From Heloderma charlesbogerti (taxonomy: Eukaryota; Chordata; Lepidosauria; Squamata; Helodermatidae), in the NCBI GenBank assembly GCA_026122225.1, contig JANEZZ010001632.1, positions 484,332 to 548,331 on the forward strand: DNA of 64,000 nucleotides, written 5' to 3'. The position numbers and the translations under genes were made by a program. Shown piece after piece: positions 57,071-64,000 of the stretch; the first letter of the stretch is position 1, and each line of letters starts with the position of its first letter. The notes beneath the pieces were generated by a model that saw only the letters and a list, made by a program, of their open reading frames with translations, did not search any database and was not told the origin of the DNA.

Positions 57071-59120
57071 TTTTAAGGAGAAGGGAATCTGTTCCTCTAT
57101 GATTGCTAGTTTCTACTTTAAAATAAAAATAAAACATAAATAAAGAGAATATTCAACACAGCTCTAGCTTGACTCAAATGCACAGCAAGAAATAAAATAT
57201 GCACTTAGGCGGAAAAGCTATATCCATTAATCTGAGAGTAGGATTGCTGCTAACATACATGCTACAGCATTTGAACCAAACGCTGCCCTCTTCACTCGGT
57301 ATTTCAAAAATTCCTTTGCTAGTGTCGTCCTTAATTCACCTCCTTTCATCTGGTTTTAGATGTTGGCTGATGTACTAGGCATAGTTTGGTACTTTGGCTC
57401 CACTAGAGAAGTGACAAGACAGAATACAGGTATGATTTTAAAGCTGTTTTTGCAGTGACTTTTTAACCAACGCGTGCAGCTGTGGCCACTGATTATTTTG
57501 GCCTTCTTCTCTTTACTGTCTGTTCAGATTTTTTTAAATTGAGTTCTTCAAGGGATGTGGTCAGTGACAAAAGATCTGAATCAAGATGACAGATGTGGAA
57601 AACAAACTCAAACATTTCCTTACAAGCATTATGTCAGTTTTCAGACAGTGATTAGGACATGTCATTTTAAGTTATCTCTGAAAATGTGGTGACTAAAAGG
57701 GCTTAGAGGAGAAAAATCCTAAATGCCAAGGGTCATATTCAGTCCAGATGATCTTCTGAAACTCATTCTTTTGAGTTTCTAAGCTTTGTAATAATTTATT
57801 TTCACAGATCTCCAAGGATTAATTTCTAAAATCAGAGGTGCTATGGCTTCTTGCAAATCCCACTTTTTAACTAAGAAGCCCTATCCTGTGTCCTCTGAAC
57901 TGTGGGTGCTTGCTGGGCTTATCAAGTGATGAAGAAAAAGCACTCTATACATTTTTGCCTATACACTTTTGTGCATATGTTTGCCTAACACACTTTTTTT
58001 TGGCAAAGGTTTTCCCTTATAAAATGCTTTCCTTGTATGTTTCTCCCACAAATATACACATTTGTGTGTGCAATTTTTGTATGCATTTCTTTTCTGGAGA
58101 AGTGCATTGCAAAATCTGGAGAAATACACACACTGAAGGACAATTGCATTCTGGTTGACATATTGATTTAGGAAGTGCAGATTTGGGAAGTGTATAGCAG
58201 CAACATACGAACGGAATGAAACTGTTCTCCATTGCTAGCTCTTGGAACTCAGCTCCCCCTTCTCCCTACATCCCCTCAAATTCTATGTAGGATGTGGGAG
58301 GCTGCAGGGGGAATAATGAAAATCATCTCCTCCCCCATTCCTATTCATCGAAGCCCTGTGGATCCAGGACCCTTCTGCAGACAGAAGGACTTCCATTTAG
58401 GGAAGGATACCTTTGGATCCATCCCATTCTCTTCATTATTATTTCATGGTTTCCAGAGTAAAGCTGTGGAATGAAAAAAGAAACAAACGGACACTGCACC
58501 TGAACCCTGTTTAGCCTTGGTTCAAATGAAGCAATGATGGATGCACAGCAAATTGCATCCATCGACCATCGTTGTTCCAAAATAAGGTTGTCTGGGTTCA
58601 GTGGTGTTGCTAGCTGCCAACCCTAAGGTCAATGTCTTTGATGGCTAACTTCGCTGATCACAAAGCTATACATTTATGGTGGGGAAAAGTTTTGGCTCCA
58701 ATGGCTTCCAACTGTATAGTAATGGCCTGGGCTTCTATTGTGTTAATCACTCCATGGAAAAGAGATGTCTTTCCTAACTCAATGGTGCTGTGGATTGCGG
58801 TCTTTCTTTCTCTAGCTGTTGAAGGATTCCAGTCTCTGGTCTTACATTGGATGACTGTGGGTAGCAAAATCTCTAATCGTACCCAAGGGTCTATGCTCAG
58901 TCATTTGTGTTGGGTTTTTTTAAGGTTAAAGATTTCCTACTGTGCAATATTTGTTCAGTATTTGGTGTGATTAATGTGTTTGCCAAGTAAGAATGTTTTG
59001 GTACCCCTTGTCCCTCATTTAAAAACCTTCAGCTGCTCATGTTATTTTCCAGATTTGGGTGTGTGCGTGTTAAATTATCTGCTGTTCTTTTTTGTTGTAA
59101 AAAACAACAACATTCCCATT
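57071..59120. other. Unassigned AT-rich sequence
   Basis: No repeat or gene recognised beyond short CACACTTTTTTTT and CATTTGTGTGTGC tracts near 57990-58080 that resemble group R interiors. Confidence 0.45.
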
Positions 59121-59133
59121 GAACAAACTGGTT

Positions 59134-62100
59134 GTTGTTGTTGTTCAGTCGTTCAGTCGTGTCCGACTCTTCGTGACCCCATGGACCATAGCACGCCAGG
59201 CCTTCCTGTCCTGCGCTCTCTCCCGGAGTGTGCTCAAGTTCATATTCATTGCATTCGTGATGCTATCTAGCCATCTCATCCTCTGCCGTCCTCTTCTCCT
59301 TTTGCCTTCAGTCTTTCCCAGCATCAGGGTCTTTTCCAGGGAGTTTTCTCTTCGCATTACGTGGCCAAAATATTGGAGCTTCAGCTTCATTATCTGTCCT
59401 TCCAATGAGCACTCAGGGTTGATTTCCTTTAGGATTGACTGATTTGACCTCCTTGCAGTCCAGGGGACTCGTAAGAGTCTTCTCCAGCACCACAGTTCGA
59501 AAGCATCAATTCTTCGGCGCTCAGCCTTCCTTATAGTCCAGCTCTCACAGCCATACATTACTACTGGGAAAACCATAGCTTTGATTAGACGGACCTTTGT
59601 CAGCAAGGTGATGTCTCTGCTTCTTACTATGCTGTCTAGGTTGGCCATAGCTTTCCTCCCAAGGAGCAAGCGTCTTTTAATTTCATGGCTACAGTCACCG
59701 TCTGCGGTGATCTTGGAGCCCAAGAAAGTAAAATCTGTCACTGCTTCCATTTCTTCCCCTTCTATATGCCAGGAAGTGATGGGGCCAGATGCCATGATCT
59801 TCGTTTTTTTAATGTTGAGTTTCAAACCAGCTTTTGCACTCTCCTCTTTCACCTTCAACAAGAGGCTCTTTAGATCCTCTTCGCTTTCTGCCATTAGGGT
59901 GGTATCGTCTGCGTATCGGAGGTTGTTGATAATTCTCCCAGCAATCTTAATTCCGACCTCTGATTCATCCAACCCGGCATTTCTCATGATGTACTCTGCA
60001 TATAAGTTAAATAAGCAGGGTGACAATATGCAGCCTTGTCGTACTCCTTTCCCAATTTTGAACCAATCGGTTGTTCCATGTCTGGTTCTTACTGTTGCTT
60101 CTTGACCCTCGTACAGGTTTCTCAGGAGACAGGTAAGGTGGTCTGGTACTCCCATCACTTTAAGAATTTGCCACAGTTTGTTGTGATCCACACAATCAAA
60201 GGCTTTAGCGTAGTCAATGAAGCAGAAATAGACGTTTTTCTGGAATTCTCTTGCTTTCTCCATGATGCAGCGAATGTTGGCGATTTGATCTCTAGTTCCT
60301 CTGCCTCTTCGAAACCCAGCTTGTACTTCCGGTAGTTCTCGGTTCGCATACTGCTGAAGCCTAGCTTGTAGGATTTTGAGCATCACCTTGCTGGCATGTG
60401 AAATGAGCGCAATGGTGCGGTAGTTTGAACACTCTTTGGCGTTGCCCTTCTTTGGAATTGGAATGTAAACTGACCTTTTCCAGTCTTGTGGCCACTGTTG
60501 AGTGTTCCAGATTTGTTGGCATATTGAGTGCAGCACTTTAACAGCATCATCTTTTAGGATTTTAAATAGCTCGGCTGGAATACTGTCATTTCCGCTAGCT
60601 TTGTTGTTACTAATGCTTCCTAAGGCCCACTTGACTTCACTCTCGAGGATGTCTGGCTCAAGTTCAGTGACCGCACTATCATGGCTATCAGGGACATTCA
60701 GATCTTTCCTGTATAGTTCTTCTGTGTATTCTTGCCACCTCTTCTTAATCTCATCTGCTTCTGTGAGGTCCCTGCCTTCTTTGTCCTTTATCATGCCCGT
60801 CTTTGCACAAAACGTTCCCTTGAGATCTCCAATTTTCTTGAAGAGATCTCTAGTCTTTCCCATTCTGTTGTTTTCCTCGATTTCTTTGCATTGTTCATTT
60901 AAGAAGGCCTTCTTGTCTCTCCTTGCTATTCTCTGGAACTCTGCATTCAGTTGGGTATATCTTCCCCTTTCTCCCTTGCTTTTCGCTTCCCTTCTTTCCT
61001 CAGCTACTTGTAAAGCCTCATCAGACAGCCACTTTGCTTTCCTGCATTTCTTTTTCTTTGGGATGGATTTCGTTGCTGCCTCCTGAACAATGTTACGGAC
61101 CTCCGTCCATAGTTCCTCAGGCACTCTGTCTATCAGGTCTAATCCCTGAAATCTATTCCTCACCTCCACTGTATATTCATCAGGGATATGATTTAGGTCA
61201 TACCTGAACGGTTTAGTGGTTTTCCCGACGTTCTTCAATTTAAGCCGAAATTTTGCAAGAAGCAGCTCATGATCTGAGCCACAGTCAGCTCCAGGTCTTG
61301 TTTTGACTGACTGTATGGAGCTTCTCCATCTTTGGCTGCAAAGGACATAATCAATCTGATTTCGATATTGACCATCTGGTGACGTCCATGTGTAGAGTCG
61401 CCTCTTGTGCTGCTGGAAAAGAGTGTTTGCTATTATCAGCATGTTCTCTTGGCAAAACTCTGTTAGCTTTTGTCCTGCTTCATTTTGTACACCAAGGCCA
61501 TGCCTGCCTGTTATCCCGGTGATTTCTTGACTTCCTACTTTAGCATTCCAATCCCCTATGATGAAGAGGACATCTTTTTTTGGTGTTAGTTCTAGAAGGT
61601 GTTGTAGGTCTTCATAGAACCGATCAACCTCAGCTTCTTCGGCCTCAGTGGTTGGGGCATAGACTTGAATTACTGTGATGTTGAATGGTTTGCCTTGGAT
61701 TCGTACTGAGATCATTCTATCATTTTTAAGATTGTACCCCAGTACTGCTTTTCCCACCCTTTTGTTGACTATGAGTGCTACTCCATTTCTTCTAAGGGAT
61801 TCTTGCCCACAATAGTAGATATGATGGTCACCTGAATTAAATTCGCCCATGCCTGTCCATTTTAGTTCGCTGATTCCCAAGATGTCGATGTTCAATCTTG
61901 TCATCTCATGTTTGACCACCTCCAGCTTACCTTGATTCATTGATCTGACATTCCAGGTTCCTAAACAATATTGTTCTTTACAGCATCGGATTTTCTTTTC
62001 ACCACCAGACACATCCACAGCTGAGTGTCCTTTCGGGTTTGGCCCAGCCGCTTCACTCTTTCTGGCGCTACTTGGAAATACCCTCTGCTCTTCCCCAGTA

Positions 62101-62352
62101 GCATATTGGACACCTTCCGACCTGAGGGGCTCATCTTCCGGCGTCATCTCTTTTAGCCTTGTGATACTTTCCATGGGGTTTTCTTGGCAAGAATACTGGA
62201 GTGGGTTGCCATTTCCTTCTCCAGTGGACCACATTTTGTCAGAACTCTCTGCCATGACCTGTCCGTCTTGGGTGGCCCTGCACGGCATAGCTTATGGCTT
62301 CACTGAGTTACGCAAGCCCCTTCGCCACAACAAGGCAGTGATCCATGAAGGG
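59134..62352 (-). mobile_element. Full-length, apparently intact RTE-BovB LINE, copy 4
   Basis: 3219 bp bracketed by an exact 13-bp TSD, GAACAAACTGGTT (59121-59133 and 62353-62365). The 3' end is at the low coordinate, with a short tail that reads as AAC units on the element strand. The 5' leader before the ORF start is about 64 nt. One continuous ORF fills nearly the whole element. Perfect TSDs and an undamaged frame point to a young insertion. Confidence 0.96.
59145..62288 (-). CDS. BovB endonuclease/reverse transcriptase polyprotein (intact)
   Basis: 1047 residues, no stop or frameshift; the only enzyme-length intact ORF in the window. It copies the element's RNA into genomic DNA by nicking a target and priming reverse transcription there. 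An AP-type endonuclease spans roughly residues 105-350, with catalytic-type residues N113 (GTWNVRS), E141 (ISELKW), D246 and N248 (GDWNAK) and S338-D339-H340 (CGSDHELL). A charged linker follows (about 350-560). The reverse transcriptase spans roughly 600-870: F690-I-D692 (motif A), GVRQGCILSPCLFNLY near 748-763, and Y792-A-D794-D795. A basic C-terminal tail has a WCWRRLL motif near 933. All key residues are present. I chose the Met at 62288 as the first in this frame; the true start could be a later Met, since the first 100 residues are not part of a known domain. Expression and activity are not shown by sequence. Confidence 0.93.
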   Translation of the reverse strand: MPCRATQDGQVMAESSDKMWSTGEGNGNPLQYSCQENPMESITRLKEMTPEDEPLRSEGVQYATGEEQRVFPSSARKSEAAGPNPKGHSAVDVSGGEKKIRCCKEQYCLGTWNVRSMNQGKLEVVKHEMTRLNIDILGISELKWTGMGEFNSGDHHIYYCGQESLRRNGVALIVNKRVGKAVLGYNLKNDRMISVRIQGKPFNITVIQVYAPTTEAEEAEVDRFYEDLQHLLELTPKKDVLFIIGDWNAKVGSQEITGITGRHGLGVQNEAGQKLTEFCQENMLIIANTLFQQHKRRLYTWTSPDGQYRNQIDYVLCSQRWRSSIQSVKTRPGADCGSDHELLLAKFRLKLKNVGKTTKPFRYDLNHIPDEYTVEVRNRFQGLDLIDRVPEELWTEVRNIVQEAATKSIPKKKKCRKAKWLSDEALQVAEERREAKSKGERGRYTQLNAEFQRIARRDKKAFLNEQCKEIEENNRMGKTRDLFKKIGDLKGTFCAKTGMIKDKEGRDLTEADEIKKRWQEYTEELYRKDLNVPDSHDSAVTELEPDILESEVKWALGSISNNKASGNDSIPAELFKILKDDAVKVLHSICQQIWNTQQWPQDWKRSVYIPIPKKGNAKECSNYRTIALISHASKVMLKILQARLQQYANRELPEVQAGFRRGRGTRDQIANIRCIMEKAREFQKNVYFCFIDYAKAFDCVDHNKLWQILKVMGVPDHLTCLLRNLYEGQEATVRTRHGTTDWFKIGKGVRQGCILSPCLFNLYAEYIMRNAGLDESEVGIKIAGRIINNLRYADDTTLMAESEEDLKSLLLKVKEESAKAGLKLNIKKTKIMASGPITSWHIEGEEMEAVTDFTFLGSKITADGDCSHEIKRRLLLGRKAMANLDSIVRSRDITLLTKVRLIKAMVFPVVMYGCESWTIRKAERRRIDAFELWCWRRLLRVPWTARRSNQSILKEINPECSLEGQIMKLKLQYFGHVMRRENSLEKTLMLGKTEGKRRRGRQRMRWLDSITNAMNMNLSTLRERAQDRKAWRAMVHGVTKSRTRLND

Positions 62353-62365
62353 GAACAAACTGGTT

Positions 62366-62747
62366 AGCAGTTACTAAAGTGAATTTGAGATCAGGTTGTC
62401 AAACTAAAGATGACTTATGGATTTGATAAAAGCAAATAGGAGGTGTTATAATGACAGGATTGATAAAAATGCAGTGGCACGGGCACTAGCTGAAAAGAGA
62501 ATATTAAGACAAGTACATTATGAACAAATAACTAAAGTAGAGTTTCTGTGTAAAGTGACGTACCTATAAACCACGCCCTTAAGTATGTTCATGATTCATC
62601 TCCTGCAGAGTTCATGCAGAAATTGTTGGTATGTATGAAGGCTGTTATATAGTCATATTCTGTATGATTGCACTTGGGAATGTCTAGAACCTAAGATGGT
62701 CATAAGTTCCAGAGGGATTAGCTGTCTTACAGCAAAACAACAGTCTT
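62366..62747. other. Unassigned spacer
   Basis: AT-rich right flank of the BovB copy. Nothing recognised. Confidence 0.4.
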
Positions 62748-62755
62748 GTGGCAAG

Positions 62756-63253
62756 TAGGGAAATTTGCCCTGTCAAGTTTTTTTTTAATGGATGTTATGG
62801 ATTCACCTGATTCATACCTCCTGGAACTGAACACAGACCTGAACAAAATCTATGTTTCCAAGCTTGCAATGCATTCCATGACACAAAAACAAAAAGTTTT
62901 CATTAAAATGCACACGTCTGAGAAATATGCAAAGAGAACTGTGTGCAAAGAAAAATGCTGAGTAGTACAGCATCTGCTTTGCATGCAGAAGGTCCTGGGG
63001 AGGCTGGAAAGAATCCAGCCTAAAACCCTGGTGAGCTGCTGCCCCTCAGGGTCGACAGTACTGGGCTAGATGGACCAAGGGTCTGACTCAGTATAAGGCA
63101 GCCTCCAATGTTCCTGTCTCTAAACTGTGCACAAAACTACATATAGATTGCTGTGCAACCTCCCCCCCATTAAAAAAATGGGATGGAACATGCTTGGCAG
63201 TGGAAAAACAAGAACTTCAACAAGACTGAGCTTGATGGATCTGCCCATCCCTA
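62756..63253. mobile_element. hAT-type non-autonomous element, group R, with SINE inside
   Basis: TAGGGAAATTTGCCCTG to CATCCCTA; flanks GTGGCAAG (62748-62755) and GTGGCAGT (63254-63261), 6 of 8. A tRNA-derived SINE sits at 62957-63117. Without it the element is about 340 bp and resembles 6198-6612. Confidence 0.65.
62957..63117 (+). mobile_element. tRNA-derived SINE, second copy
   Basis: AGCATCTGCTTTGCATGCAG and AAGGTCCTGG correspond to the head of the 49412 copy. The B-box region is deleted. Body CTAGATGGACCAAGGGTCTG, tail AAGGCAGCCTCCAATGTTCC. Confidence 0.82.
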
Positions 63254-63369
63254 GTGGCAGTTTAAAGACATGCAGCGCAGTCCTCAAAATTAAGTCCATT
63301 CGAGTTCAACAGCTCTTTCTCCCATGTAAATGTGTATAAAATTGCCACTGCAGCCTTAGAGGTGGCACA

Positions 63370-63960
63370 AGGCTCTTCATTCTGAAAATCTAAGAGTTGC
63401 CATATTGGCTCAGACTAGGGATGGATGGATGGACTCACCTCCGTTCACACCGCTGGGTGCTCACTGAGACTCCACTGGCCATCCACCCCTGTCTGGCTCT
63501 CTGGACAAGCTGCCACGTGGTCTGCGGCCACCCGGCAGGTGCCCAACAGCCACCCAGCCCCTCAGCGAGCTGCCATCTTGTGAAAAAATGTCATCTTGGG
63601 TTTTTCCGTAAATGTAATGTTGTGTAAGTGGCCCCTTTATGGCTGCCATTTACATAACATTACATTTATGGAAAAACCGAAGCTGCCATTTTTTGGCAAA
63701 ATGGCAGCTCACTGAGTGGTCTGGTGGCTTCTGGGCGCTCATAGACTGCACGGCGACTTGGTGAGTGGGGTCCGGTAAGCACAATGGTATGGCAAATGGG
63801 GTCTAGGAGGTTGAGCAGGGGGGAGTCCACCAGACTCCACCCCCCTCTCAGACTCCCCCAATATCCCTAGCTTAGGCTAAGACCCACATAGTCCAGTGTT
63901 CTGTTTCTGAGAGTGACCTTCCAGTTTCCTCTGGATGCCCAGAAGCAAGACATGAAGATA
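63370..63960 (-). mobile_element. L3/CR1-type LINE 3' end, split by a hAT element
   Basis: AAGAGTTGCCATATTGGCTC before and CACATAGTCCAGTGTTCTG after the group M insertion join into the usual LINE tail. Diverged, non-coding. Confidence 0.62.
63416..63869. mobile_element. hAT-type non-autonomous element, group M
   Basis: TAGGGATGGATGGATGGACT to TATCCCTA; TSD GCTCAGAC (63408-63415) and GCTTAGGC (63870-63877), 6 of 8. Core AAATGTAATGTTGTGTAAGT with its mate ATAACATTACATTTATGG, and CTGCCATTTTTTGGCAAAAT. Duplicated GGATGGAT at the start. Confidence 0.82.
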
Positions 63961-64000
63961 AAGGCTTCCCTGTTGTTTGTCTTTTGCATCTGGTTCCATT

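Noticed and set aside
1601..62352. Mammalian (ruminant) origin because of BovB
   Set aside because: CR1 and L3 tails plus abundant young hAT elements fit a squamate; BovB is known in squamates as well as ruminants.

Overview
This is a gene-poor vertebrate intergenic (or intronic) window, and I recognise no host exon in it. The mix of repeats points to a squamate reptile (lizard or snake). It holds several RTE-BovB LINEs, one with an undamaged reading frame; CR1 and L3-type LINE tails; L2-type tails; a tRNA-derived SINE seen twice; a MIR-like SINE; and very many hAT-type DNA elements. BovB with CR1/L3 and young hAT elements is typical of squamates. Ruminants also carry BovB, but not with this sauropsid CR1/hAT background. 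The species call is inference.

BovB layout: copy 1 is at 1601-4834 (minus, two in-frame stops and a frameshift), copy 2 at about 24246-25915 (plus, 5'-truncated), copy 3 at 35824-39919 (minus, split by a DNA transposon) and copy 4 at 59134-62352 (minus, intact 1047-residue ORF). Copies 1, 3 and 4 are full length, about 3.2 kb, with exact 11-13 bp target-site duplications (TSDs). Each ends in a short AAC-type tail.

hAT layout: at least 23 non-autonomous elements begin TAGGGATG and end CATCCCTA (or a decayed form), and most are flanked by recognisable 8-bp TSDs. They fall into three groups. Group S has ten copies: 11904-12882, 18811-19760, 20904-21552, 21649-22638, 30741-31444, 33839-34707, 36185-37078, 43980-45482 with a second copy nested at 44634-45259, and 53972-54901. 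Group M has six copies with a central TTTTGC/GCAAAA palindrome: 7139-7483, 11256-11672, 28931-29403, 42929-43447, 53292-53652, 63416-63869. Group R is a looser AT-rich set: 6198-6612, 15473-15871, 16336-16851, 20497-20895, 22897-23405, 51441-51755, 62756-63253. No transposase frame is present, so these must have been moved by an enzyme encoded elsewhere.

The most unusual thing here is group S. Its core is a palindrome of 230-350 bp whose arms are themselves built from short palindromes (TACGTA-containing and GCCATTTGCG-containing hairpins). Each copy has two different ends, called here the A end (GTACGAAAGTCACTTACC) and the B end (GAATTCTGCCACGG or GAATTTCTCCCC). An outward-facing 5' splice-donor consensus, AGGTAAGT, lies near both ends: 15 of the 20 ends carry it exactly. 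Perfect TSDs, nesting, and insertion into a BovB copy and an L3 LINE show recent activity.

The rest is older repeat debris (foldback MITEs, LINE tails, microsatellites, one minisatellite) in unremarkable AT-rich sequence.
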